Shown here in pieces: positions 1-6,457 of a stretch of 6,529 nucleotides of DNA. Numbering within the stretch: position 1 is the stretch's first letter; each line of letters opens with the position of its first letter. The position numbers were made by a program, and so were the translations under genes. Source of the DNA: Actinomycetota bacterium (lineage in GTDB: Bacteria; Actinomycetota; Actinomycetes; Nanopelagicales; Nanopelagicaceae); NCBI GenBank assembly GCA_947490605.1, contig CANLHE010000045.1, positions 1-6,529 on the forward strand. Reading direction: 5' to 3'. A model generated the notes under the pieces. That model did not search any database and was not told the DNA's origin. It saw only the letters and a program-made list of their open reading frames with translations.

Positions 1-76
1 AAGTCTCAAGACTTGGGGATACGGTTTTCTCTTCTAAATCAGGATCTAAAATGACCATGAGTTCATAGCGACGCAT
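1..76 (-). CDS. rpsF: 30S ribosomal protein S6, N-terminal fragment (cut by window edge)
   Basis: S6 is a small-subunit ribosomal protein that binds 16S rRNA as a heterodimer with S18. Only the first 25 codons are in the window; the gene continues past position 1. The visible start, MRRYELMVILDPDLEE, is the typical actinobacterial S6 N-terminus and contains the first beta strand (YELMVIL). The ATG at 76-74 is supported by an AGAGGTGG Shine-Dalgarno sequence ending six bases upstream. The gene lies 77 bp downstream of the GT87-type gene on the same strand, as in the mycobacterial Rv0050-Rv0053 region; ssb, rpsR and rplI would be expected beyond the edge. The long spacer and its predicted fold suggest that rpsF has its own control as well as possible read-through. 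Identity is secure from the N-terminus and context, although most of the protein is not seen. Confidence 0.95.
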   Translation of the reverse strand, partial: MRRYELMVILDPDLEEKTVSPSLET

Positions 77-80
77 TTAA

Positions 81-127
81 AACCACCTCTGGACTAAAGC
101 GGCCACGGGATTTCCGCGGCAGGTGTT
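81..127 (-). promoter_or_regulatory. Candidate structured rpsF leader (possible S6:S18 autoregulatory element)
   Basis: Seen in the sequence, read on the minus strand: an inner hairpin with arms GCCGCGG (120-114) and CCGTGGC (108-102) and a five-base loop. It has seven pairs, one of them G-U. The flanking arms AACACCT (127-121) and AGGTG-G-TT (88-81) can also pair over seven bases with one bulged G, closing a helix over the rpsF Shine-Dalgarno sequence. Thirteen bases (101-89) stay unpaired on the 3' side. Known: many bacteria have an rpsF leader motif bound by the S6:S18 complex, with a conserved CCG. A CCG lies at 119-117, but it is paired in this fold. Inference: the leader may control rpsF translation. 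No U-run follows the hairpin, so it is unlikely to be a terminator. Confidence 0.45.
83..90 (-). promoter_or_regulatory. Strong Shine-Dalgarno site of rpsF
   Basis: On the minus strand this reads AGAGGTGG, a long match to the anti-Shine-Dalgarno end of 16S rRNA. It ends six bases before the ATG at 76-74. It is one of only two clear Shine-Dalgarno sites in the window, and it is also the 3' arm of the possible leader helix described separately. Confidence 0.85.
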
Positions 128-134
128 GAGGCTA

Positions 135-140
135 AGGATA
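135..140 (-). promoter_or_regulatory. Possible -10 element for rpsF
   Basis: The minus strand reads TATCCT, which fits the TANNNT form. Transcription starting seven to eight bases later would begin at A127 or A126, exactly where the 5' arm of the predicted leader helix begins. No convincing -35 hexamer is present at the usual spacing, so the call rests on the -10 match and its fit with the leader. The rpsF operon could instead depend only on read-through from the upstream gene. Confidence 0.35.
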
Positions 141-153
141 ACCGCGAAGGCTG

Positions 154-1335
154 TCAGCGCGAAATTGCGCTCAATTTTCCTGTGGAAGTGCCAGCTAAAT
201 CCCGCATTAATACATAGGTAAAGCAAGAGATTCCGACCACCCGAAGTGCAATCGCAATTACATAACCACCATCTGGCAGACCAAATTGTGCCCCAGTAAA
301 GAGGGCTAGGTACTGCCAAATAGCTAGATGATAAATAATCTCAGAAGCTTGCCAAAGCCAAAAAGTAATTTGTTGGCGGCTATTTGTTAAGGCAATTACT
401 GCAAGCGGGGTAAGCCATAAAACAAACTGTGGTGAGTAAACCTTGCCAACTGTTGTAAAGATAACCACGGCAAATAACGCCACCTGCGCCAGCTTCGGTG
501 TCTTCTTTAATTTAATTAGAAAAAAAGTAAAGCCGGCAAATAATCCAATTGAAATAACTGGGTAGATCAGATTAAGGGATGGTGAATCTATATTTAATAA
601 GGAGAGGCCATACCAAATCGAACCAAAATCAGCGCTTCGCTCAAGATTTAATTTATAAAACCGCCACCAACCATCAAAGTAGGTAAGCATGATTGGCAGA
701 TTAAAAGCTGCCCAGATTATGAAGGTGGTAGATAGGTATCTAAACAACTCTCTTACTTTTTTATTACGATAAAAAATAACCGCGATTGGTAGTAAGAGTA
801 CGATTGGAAAAAATTTAGTGGCAATTGATACCCCAAGCCAGATTGCACTTAGTTCAAATTTTTTCTGATCAAAGTAATAGATTGCAAGGAGCGCGGTAAC
901 TACCGCCCAAATATCCCAATTGATAAAAAGGCTAGCAATTACCGCTGGTGCAAAAATAAAGAGGTAGGTAAGTTGTGGTTGCATTTTTCTAACAATTAAC
1001 GCGCAGCCAAAAAATAAGATGGTGATTAATAAAATATTAATATCAAAAAACCAGCGGTGTGAGTTTGTATTTGGGGTAATAAAACTAATTAACCAGTTTC
1101 CTAAGCCAATTATTGGTGGGTACTCAATTGAGTTAGTAGCTGAGAGATAAGGAAATGTGTTGGTATCTAAGCCGCGCTCTGAAAATAAAGCAGGGATATC
1201 GGTATAACAGGCGTGGATGTAATTATCTGGGGAGGCCCAATCATTAAGCCGGCAATGATTAAATTTTAGAAAAGAAAGTAATGCACTAGTAAATACCGCT
1301 GCGATAAAGGATCCACTTACCATTTTGGTAAGCAA
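154..1335 (-). CDS. GT87/DUF2029-type polytopic membrane protein, probable polyprenol-phosphate-sugar-dependent glycosyltransferase
   Basis: The 393-residue product is an integral membrane protein with about ten hydrophobic segments, for example near residues 6-23, 97-115, 122-138, 142-155, 163-189, 202-219, 257-275, 285-298, 304-317 and 358-376. Family-like landmarks are CYTDIP (43-48) after the first helix, EYPP (71-74), NWD (139-141), TKFFP (173-177) and YSPQFVLWLTPL (300-311). GT-C enzymes of this family, such as mycobacterial PimE, use polyprenyl-phosphate mannose outside the membrane; the donor and acceptor here are unknown. The position between a PonA-type PBP and rpsF matches Rv0051 of M. 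tuberculosis, whose function I do not know. The start is TTG: AGAGGT ends five bases before it, whereas the in-frame ATG at 1323-1321 is 17 bases away. The start lies 3 bp after the PBP stop, so coupled translation is likely. Confidence 0.8.
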   Translation of the reverse strand: MLTKMVSGSFIAAVFTSALLSFLKFNHCRLNDWASPDNYIHACYTDIPALFSERGLDTNTFPYLSATNSIEYPPIIGLGNWLISFITPNTNSHRWFFDINILLITILFFGCALIVRKMQPQLTYLFIFAPAVIASLFINWDIWAVVTALLAIYYFDQKKFELSAIWLGVSIATKFFPIVLLLPIAVIFYRNKKVRELFRYLSTTFIIWAAFNLPIMLTYFDGWWRFYKLNLERSADFGSIWYGLSLLNIDSPSLNLIYPVISIGLFAGFTFFLIKLKKTPKLAQVALFAVVIFTTVGKVYSPQFVLWLTPLAVIALTNSRQQITFWLWQASEIIYHLAIWQYLALFTGAQFGLPDGGYVIAIALRVVGISCFTYVLMRDLAGTSTGKLSAISR

Positions 1336-1338
1336 GAT

Positions 1339-3294
1339 TTACCTCTTTTTCTTAGGTGTAGGTGTAGGAGACGGTGGAATTAAAGCTGGATCCATCTCTG
1401 GAACTGCATTAACAAAATTAAGTGGTTCAGTGCCACCAATATTTACAGCTGGTGGAAAATCTTGAATTGGTGCTTTACCTAAATAACCTTTAACAAACTC
1501 TGCCCAAATTCGCGCTGGGAAGGATCCACCAGTTACGGAGGTTAATCCGCCAATTCCGTTTAAAGATTCGGTTGCATTATCGCGATAGAAAGCAACTGAG
1601 GCGGCAACCTCTGGGGTGTAACCATTAAACCAAGCAGATGCGTTGTCATTTGCTGTTCCAGTTTTACCAGCAGCGGGACGGTTAAGGCGAGCACCAACTA
1701 CCGCGCCAGTTCCTTTAATTGTTATTTGATTTAAAGCATAGGTTAAATCTGCCATTACATCTTTTCTGAAAACTTCTTGAGCTTGAATTCTTCCTTGATA
1801 CAAGATTCCTTTATTAGGTCCTTGCACCTCGTTAATAATAAATGGTTTGGCGTATACACCTTGGGCTGCAAAAGTAGCGTAAGCATTTGCTAAATCAATT
1901 ACATGTGGGCTTGATGAACCCAGTGATACTGAAGGTGATGCGACCATCTCAACTGATTCAGGAATACCAGCACGGCGTGCAACATCTACAACTTTTTCAA
2001 CACCAGCTTTAATTCCAAGTGGTACATAAATAGTATTTATCGAGTGAATGGTTGCATTCAATAACGAAGTGTTTCCCCAGGTTTCACCGCCGTAATTATT
2101 TACAACATAAGGCCTACCAATTCCATCATCGTAAACCTTTGGTGAATCACCATTCCAAATTGAGGTGAGCGGAATTCCTTGTTCTAGCGCTGCCACTAAT
2201 GCAAAAACTTTAAAGGATGAGCCACCGGAGGCAATACCTTGGGTAGCGGCATTGAATTGATACTTTAAATAATCTTGACCGCCATACATTGCCAAAATCT
2301 CACCAGTACCAGGCTTAATTGCAGCTAAGCCAATATGTAAATTAGCTGGCGCTTTAGTTGGCGCCTCTTTATTAACTGCGGCAACTGCCGCCTCCTGAGC
2401 ATCCTTTACTAATGTGGTTTTAATTATGTAACCACCTATTAATAACTGTTCATCGGTAAAACCTAACTTATTTAACTCTTTCTCAACCCATGAGATTACA
2501 TATCCCTTAGGTCCAGCAAGAGCTCCTGAGGTAACTCTTGGATTAATTACTGGAAACTTTATTTTTTTAGCAATTTCTGGATCTAACCAATTAGCCTCAA
2601 CCATGCCATCAATTACGTATGCAAATCTTTTCTCTAACCTAGGTAGATTCTCTTTTTTAAATCCTGGATCATAAAGTCCTGGGCTTCTTAAAATACTCGC
2701 TAGCACCGCAGATTGCGCAGTTGTTAATTGATCAACTGTAGTTGCAAAGTAAACTTGAGATGCGGTTTGCACACCATATGAACCGCGGCCAAAGTAAATT
2801 GTGTTTAGGTAATTTTCAAGAATTTCATCTTTAGTAAATTGATTCTCAAGTTTTATTGCAATTACTAACTCTTTTATTTTTCGCTGAATTGATCGCTCTG
2901 GTGTTAAAAATGCTGTCTTGGCATATTGCTGCGTGATAGTTGAGCCGCCCTGCAATGAACCACCGCGCACGTTATTCCAAACAGCTCTAGCGATACCAGT
3001 TGGGCTAAATGCTCGGTTTGAATAAAAACCTCGATCTTCAGCAGCCATCACTGCATTTCTTACCTGTACTGGAATTTCAGCTAAGGTAACAACAGTTCTA
3101 TTTTCAGAACCAATCCGGCCAATCTCACTGCCATCTGCATATTGAATGATGGTTGATTGACTATTTACATAAGCATTTGGATCTGGAATTGAAACTGTGA
3201 AGTAAGCAAAGCCGAAAACAAATACACCGGCCACAAAAGAAAAGCCGGCTCCTAATATTGCAAGCCTTGGAAGTTTTTCGATCAAATTACTCAC
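1339..3294 (-). CDS. ponA: Bifunctional class A penicillin-binding protein (transglycosylase/transpeptidase)
   Basis: This enzyme polymerises lipid II into glycan strands and crosslinks the peptides on the outer face of the membrane. The 651 residues run as follows: a short basic cytoplasmic start, one membrane anchor (about 11-33), a GT51 transglycosylase domain (about 55-230), a linker, a transpeptidase domain (about 315-600), and a Pro/Thr-rich tail ending in KKKR. GT51 motifs are EDRGF (86-90, catalytic E86), GGSTITQQ (116-123), RKIKE (138-142) and ENYLNTIYFG (160-169). Transpeptidase motifs are SSFK (359-362, nucleophile S359), SIN (418-420) and KTGT (544-547), so both activities look intact. 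No PASTA domain is visible. The GTG start has no good Shine-Dalgarno sequence and lies 15 bp after the DUF5318 stop, as in the Rv0049-Rv0050 pair. The product is equivalent to PonA1 by domain order and context. Confidence 0.95.
   Translation of the reverse strand: MSNLIEKLPRLAILGAGFSFVAGVFVFGFAYFTVSIPDPNAYVNSQSTIIQYADGSEIGRIGSENRTVVTLAEIPVQVRNAVMAAEDRGFYSNRAFSPTGIARAVWNNVRGGSLQGGSTITQQYAKTAFLTPERSIQRKIKELVIAIKLENQFTKDEILENYLNTIYFGRGSYGVQTASQVYFATTVDQLTTAQSAVLASILRSPGLYDPGFKKENLPRLEKRFAYVIDGMVEANWLDPEIAKKIKFPVINPRVTSGALAGPKGYVISWVEKELNKLGFTDEQLLIGGYIIKTTLVKDAQEAAVAAVNKEAPTKAPANLHIGLAAIKPGTGEILAMYGGQDYLKYQFNAATQGIASGGSSFKVFALVAALEQGIPLTSIWNGDSPKVYDDGIGRPYVVNNYGGETWGNTSLLNATIHSINTIYVPLGIKAGVEKVVDVARRAGIPESVEMVASPSVSLGSSSPHVIDLANAYATFAAQGVYAKPFIINEVQGPNKGILYQGRIQAQEVFRKDVMADLTYALNQITIKGTGAVVGARLNRPAAGKTGTANDNASAWFNGYTPEVAASVAFYRDNATESLNGIGGLTSVTGGSFPARIWAEFVKGYLGKAPIQDFPPAVNIGGTEPLNFVNAVPEMDPALIPPSPTPTPKKKR
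1341..1346 (-). promoter_or_regulatory. Shine-Dalgarno site deciding the TTG start of the GT87 gene
   Basis: The minus strand reads AGAGGT, five bases before TTG 1335-1333. The site overlaps the last sense codon and the first base of the TAA stop of the upstream PBP gene. A ribosome finishing the PBP would sit on it, which favours translational coupling. The spacing argues for TTG over the ATG four codons further in. Confidence 0.75.
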
Positions 3295-3309
3295 CCGACA
3301 AGATTACCG

Positions 3310-3732
3310 CTAATCCTCATCGGCTAAGGTACGAACCTTTCGTGGTGGCTTTCGATATTTACCATCACCTAGTAAAAAGGATTCAACTAGGTGATTCCAA
3401 TGACAATCGGTGCAGATTTCAACAACATAGACGCGAAACTCACCATACTCACTTTGCATTTCGATTAACTCTTCCTGATTCTTAATCCGACCTGAGTATT
3501 GGCCGAGTTGATCGCCAAAGGCGTATCGCAGCTCAACAATTTTTAATTTCTTGCAAACTGGACAAGAACGTTTAGTTAACTCACCATGGTATTTAGCCGC
3601 TCTTCTTAAATATGGATCGGCATCACATGCATCCATTGCACTTGCCGCGCCTTGAAATAGCGCAATCAGTGTTCTTCTTTTGCTCAGTGAGTAGTCGATC
3701 GAAGATCGCATCGTGGCTAACATAAGATCCAA
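3310..3732 (-). CDS. DUF5318 zinc-ribbon protein, function unknown (Rv0049-like)
   Basis: The 140-residue protein has no signal peptide or membrane segment and is probably cytoplasmic. It has two cysteine pairs, CPVC (57-60) and CTDC (107-110, followed by HWNH), consistent with a split zinc ribbon. Between them lie FGDQLGQYSG (72-81) and EYGEFRVYVVE (95-105), which I recognise as conserved in the actinobacterial family placed just upstream of ponA. The tail is basic and then acidic. No biochemical role is known to me; a metal-binding or nucleic-acid-binding adaptor is only a guess. It is the first gene of the cluster with the PBP and GT87 genes. The start is uncertain: TTG 3732 has AGGA six bases upstream, and ATG 3723 and ATG 3711 are also in frame. 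The TTG could be leaderless, because TAGGAT lies five bases upstream. Confidence 0.88.
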   Translation of the reverse strand: MDLMLATMRSSIDYSLSKRRTLIALFQGAASAMDACDADPYLRRAAKYHGELTKRSCPVCKKLKIVELRYAFGDQLGQYSGRIKNQEELIEMQSEYGEFRVYVVEICTDCHWNHLVESFLLGDGKYRKPPRKVRTLADED

Positions 3733-3737
3733 GGTTA

Positions 3738-3743
3738 ATCCTA
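3738..3743 (-). promoter_or_regulatory. Possible -10 element for the DUF5318-ponA-GT87 cluster
   Basis: The minus strand reads TAGGAT, matching TANNNT, five bases before the TTG at 3732. Transcription would start at or next to that codon, giving a leaderless message. The same bases contain AGGA, which could instead act as a weak Shine-Dalgarno sequence for the TTG, so the sequence alone does not separate the two readings. No clear -35 is seen. Confidence 0.35.
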
Positions 3744-3753
3744 AATTAATAAC

Positions 3754-3759
3754 TACGCT
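3754..3759 (+). promoter_or_regulatory. Possible -10 element giving a leaderless MFS transporter message
   Basis: TACGCT matches TANNNT and is followed by six bases and then the ATG at 3766, the spacing expected when transcription starts on the A of the start codon. There is no Shine-Dalgarno sequence before this ATG. TAAATT at 3742-3747 is a second TANNNT match and would give a leader of about 12 bases. The promoter shares the 33-bp spacer with the divergent minus-strand cluster. Confidence 0.4.
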
Positions 3760-3765
3760 TGCCCT

Positions 3766-5034
3766 ATGGGAATTTGGCCGGTTGCTAAGGGCTCTAGATT
3801 AAATCGCATTCTTACGGTTCGCTGGACTGGGCAATTTACTGATGGTTTATTTCAATCCGCCTTGGCTAGCTTTGTTTTGTTCTCACCAGAGCGAGCCCCT
3901 AATGCGGTTTCGGCAGCTCTTGCATTTTCAGTTGTGCTACTTCCATATTCTTTAATTGGCCCATACGTTGGCACATTTTTAGATCGCTACTCCCGGCAGC
4001 GAATCATTAGAAATTGTAATTATCTACGGGCGATTGATTTACTTGTGATTGCTTGGTTAGTAAGTAATGGTAAAACTGGAATAGTTTTAACTCTATTTGT
4101 TTTATTCGCTTTTGGAATCAACCGATTAATTTTAGCTGGCTTATCAGCCGGTTTGCCTTTGTTAGTTAAGAAAGAAGAGTTAATTGCAGCTAATGCCCTA
4201 GCTGTTACCGGCGGCACGATTTGGGTGGTAATCGGCGGCGGAGTTGGAATTGCGGTTAAAAATTTTGTTGATAAAACATATGGAACTGATTTTGCAGATT
4301 CAGTTGTAATTATTTTAGCTGTGCTTGGATTTTTATCAGCAGCCCTTAGTTGTTTCCGGCTTACGAAAAAAGAAATCGGCCCATTGCCGCATGAGATGCC
4401 GGAGGAGAATAAAGGTTTTAAAGAAATCTTAGAAGGTTTAAGGATTTTGCGGCGTCACCCAGATGCATTACGAGGAATTTTTGCGGTTGGTATGCAACGG
4501 AGTGGAATAACTGCTTTAACCTTAATGGCACTTTTATTAGAGCGAAATACTTTTAATGATCCGGCGAATCCTGATGCAGGTCTTGCTGGTTTTGGCAGAG
4601 CACTTGCGATTGCTGGAATTGGTATTGGTTTAGGCGCGGTAATTTCACCTTATGGAGTTTTAAAATTTGGTCGACATAAGTGGATGAGAATATTGATGTT
4701 TGCATGCATCGCACCACTTTTAATTTACGCATTTTCAGTTAATGAAATAACCATGATTGGTAGTGCTTTTTTCGTTGGCTTATGTGGTCAGGGAATTAAG
4801 GTCACAAATGATGCGCTGGTGCAATCAAAAATTAATGATGAATACCGTGGTCGTGTTTTTGCTTTTTATGATGTAGCAGTAAATGCTGGAATTGTAATTG
4901 GTGCAATCGGGGCGGCCTTGCTCTTGCCAGATTCTGGCGTTACTTCGCTACTGCCATTTGTAATTGCCTTGGTTTACTTATTTGCTGCCACAGTGTTAAT
5001 GCGCAAATCTAATTTTGCAGCTTCCACCAATTAA
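3766..5034 (+). CDS. Major facilitator superfamily transporter, substrate unknown
   Basis: The 422-residue protein has the alternating hydrophobic segments of a 12-helix MFS carrier. There is a cytoplasmic loop of about 35 residues (199-234, charged) between the two halves. The first half opens with RWTGQFTDGLFQSALASF (19-36) and has the motif-A region GPYVGTFLDRYSRQR (65-79, with D73 and R74). The second half carries EYRGRVFAFYD (359-369), which resembles a second-half counterpart. The N-terminal TDGLFQ...LFSPER pattern resembles actinobacterial MFS proteins such as Rv0037c, and the overall type is close to the MFS_3 drug/siderophore exporter group. Direction (export) and substrate are inference only. 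The ATG has no Shine-Dalgarno sequence and may be leaderless. The gene is transcribed alone, divergent from the DUF5318 cluster, and ends 26 bp inside the convergent CCA gene. Confidence 0.88.
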   Translation: MGIWPVAKGSRLNRILTVRWTGQFTDGLFQSALASFVLFSPERAPNAVSAALAFSVVLLPYSLIGPYVGTFLDRYSRQRIIRNCNYLRAIDLLVIAWLVSNGKTGIVLTLFVLFAFGINRLILAGLSAGLPLLVKKEELIAANALAVTGGTIWVVIGGGVGIAVKNFVDKTYGTDFADSVVIILAVLGFLSAALSCFRLTKKEIGPLPHEMPEENKGFKEILEGLRILRRHPDALRGIFAVGMQRSGITALTLMALLLERNTFNDPANPDAGLAGFGRALAIAGIGIGLGAVISPYGVLKFGRHKWMRILMFACIAPLLIYAFSVNEITMIGSAFFVGLCGQGIKVTNDALVQSKINDEYRGRVFAFYDVAVNAGIVIGAIGAALLLPDSGVTSLLPFVIALVYLFAATVLMRKSNFAASTN

Positions 5035-6442
5035 GTAACTCTGATTTAGCTTTTTCTTCACCTAATGGGCCATGCTCAAGCCGTAATTCAAGTAAAAAGT
5101 CATACGCCTTACCAACAGCAGGAGATGGTTTAATACTTAAAATCTCCATAATTTGTTCACCAGATAAATCTGGGCGAATTTTATTTAACTCCTCTTGCTC
5201 CATTAATAACGCAATTCGCTCCTCTAGTTGATCATAGGTTTTAGCTAAGCCTTCCGCCTTTTTTTGGTTGCGGGTAGTGCAATCGGCTCTAGTAAGTAGG
5301 TGAAGGTGGATTAGAAGCTCTTCAGCATCTCTGACATATCTGCGCACAGCAGAGTCAGTCCACTCACCATTGCCGTAACCGTGAAAGCGAAGGTGTAGAA
5401 AAACTAATTGCGCCACATCTTTAATAATGTGATTATCAAAGCGAAGTTTCTTCATTCGCTCTTTACACAACTTAGAGCCAACTACTTCATGGTGATGAAA
5501 TGAAACCCCACCTCCTGCTATTAACTCTTTAGTTTTTGGCTTGCCAATGTCATGTAATAAAGCAGCAAGGCGCAGAGTTAAATTAGGCCCACCTAATCTT
5601 GATTCAAGTGCAATTGCTTGCTCTAAAACAGTTAATGTGTGTTCGTAAACATCTTTATGGTGGTGATGCTCATCAATCTCTAGCTTTAACTTTGGAATCT
5701 CTGGTAGAAAAATATCGGCAAGGCCGGTTTCAACTAATAAGGTAATACCAAGGCGTGGGTTATCGCTCATTATTATTTTAGTAAACTCATCTCGAATTCG
5801 CTCTGCTGAAATTATTTCAAGACGGGCTGTCATACTTTTAATTGCGGTGATAACTGCTGGATCAATTGTGAAATTTAATTGACTCATAAACCTGGCAGCT
5901 CGCATCATTCGAAGTGGATCGTCACTAAATGAATCCTCTGGCTTGCCAGGTGTTTTAATTAATTTACTTTGAAGGTCAGCAACCCCGTTGTATAAATCAA
6001 TAAAGGTTGGCTCATCAGTTGTTAACTCAAGTGCCATCGCATTAATCGTGAAATCGCGGCGGGATAAATCAGCTTCAATTGTCTTACCAAACTCAACATT
6101 TGGTTTACGAGAATCTAATTCATAACTTTCACTTCGGTAGGTAGTAATTTCAACAGTAATATCGCCTTTTTTCCCAGCTACTGTGCCAAAGGCTGCGCCA
6201 ATATCCCAAACCGAATCTGCCCACTTATTTAAGATTTTTTCACAATCTTTCGGATGCGCATCAGTTGTGAAATCTAAATCATTACCAAGTCTGCCTAATA
6301 TTGCATCTCGTACTGGACCACCGACAAGTGCTAACTTGAAACCAGCTGCTCTAAATGCGATCGCTAAATTAGTTGCCTCTGGCGCTTGCTTGGTCAGTGT
6401 GCTGATCGCAAGTTGTGCGGCGGCGTTGGTTGGAGTTTTCAC
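5009..6442 (-). CDS. cca: CCA tRNA nucleotidyltransferase (PcnA-type, with HD domain)
   Basis: It adds or repairs the 3'-terminal CCA of tRNAs in the cytoplasm using CTP and ATP. The 477 residues hold, in order: the class II nucleotidyltransferase head with GGPVRD (41-46) and the metal-binding DLD (55-57); RRDFTINAMA (128-137), the nucleotide-recognition region; DPLRMMRAARF (175-185); the neck/RNA-binding part with ERIRDEFTKI (214-223); and an HD phosphohydrolase-like domain with LLHDIGK (295-301) and HHH (316-318). The motif WTDSAVRRYVRDA (361-373) and the length match actinobacterial homologues such as Rv3907c (annotated pcnA). A run of four histidines occurs at 259-262. Poly(A) polymerase activity is the main alternative, since the two activities cannot be separated by family membership alone. 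The GTG start has no Shine-Dalgarno sequence. The 3' end overlaps the convergent MFS gene by 26 bp. Confidence 0.95.
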   Translation of the reverse strand: MKTPTNAAAQLAISTLTKQAPEATNLAIAFRAAGFKLALVGGPVRDAILGRLGNDLDFTTDAHPKDCEKILNKWADSVWDIGAAFGTVAGKKGDITVEITTYRSESYELDSRKPNVEFGKTIEADLSRRDFTINAMALELTTDEPTFIDLYNGVADLQSKLIKTPGKPEDSFSDDPLRMMRAARFMSQLNFTIDPAVITAIKSMTARLEIISAERIRDEFTKIIMSDNPRLGITLLVETGLADIFLPEIPKLKLEIDEHHHHKDVYEHTLTVLEQAIALESRLGGPNLTLRLAALLHDIGKPKTKELIAGGGVSFHHHEVVGSKLCKERMKKLRFDNHIIKDVAQLVFLHLRFHGYGNGEWTDSAVRRYVRDAEELLIHLHLLTRADCTTRNQKKAEGLAKTYDQLEERIALLMEQEELNKIRPDLSGEQIMEILSIKPSPAVGKAYDFLLELRLEHGPLGEEKAKSELLNWWKLQN

Positions 6443-6451
6443 GGTGGCACT

Positions 6452-6457
6452 AGGTTA
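6452..6457 (-). promoter_or_regulatory. Possible -10 element for the CCA gene
   Basis: The minus strand reads TAACCT, which fits TANNNT, nine bases before the GTG at 6442-6440. A start six to seven bases downstream would leave a leader of only two or three bases. This is consistent with the absence of any Shine-Dalgarno sequence. The -35 position would fall in the direct-repeat region. Support is by pattern and spacing only. Confidence 0.3.

Noticed and set aside
102..120. The rpsF leader hairpin as an intrinsic terminator for the upstream cluster.
   Set aside because: The stem is followed by CGCTTTAGTCC on the minus strand, not a U-run, and the stem sits within pairing distance of the rpsF ribosome site.
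155..171. A short inverted repeat AGCGC-GAAATT-GCGCT across the GT87 stop codon as a terminator.
   Set aside because: It has only five pairs, an AT loop and no following T-run on either strand; it falls in coding sequence and is easily explained by chance.
77..319. An 80-codon minus-strand reading frame overlapping the end of the GT87 gene and the rpsF leader.
   Set aside because: It is out of frame with the well-supported GT87 coding region, rich in Trp and Cys with no family pattern, and ends right at the rpsF start; it is a shadow frame.
3258..3485. A plus-strand reading frame of 75 codons across the PBP/DUF5318 junction.
   Set aside because: It is antisense to two genes with clear protein families, and has no promoter, Shine-Dalgarno sequence or recognisable product.
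4020..4217. A minus-strand reading frame of 65 codons inside the MFS gene.
   Set aside because: It lies wholly antisense to transmembrane coding sequence and has no initiation signal or known domain.
5646..5668. A run of four histidine codons in the CCA enzyme as a possible repeat expansion or metal site.
   Set aside because: It lies in the region before the HD domain where homologues are already His-rich (DEHH.HKDVYEH); it is too short to call an expansion.
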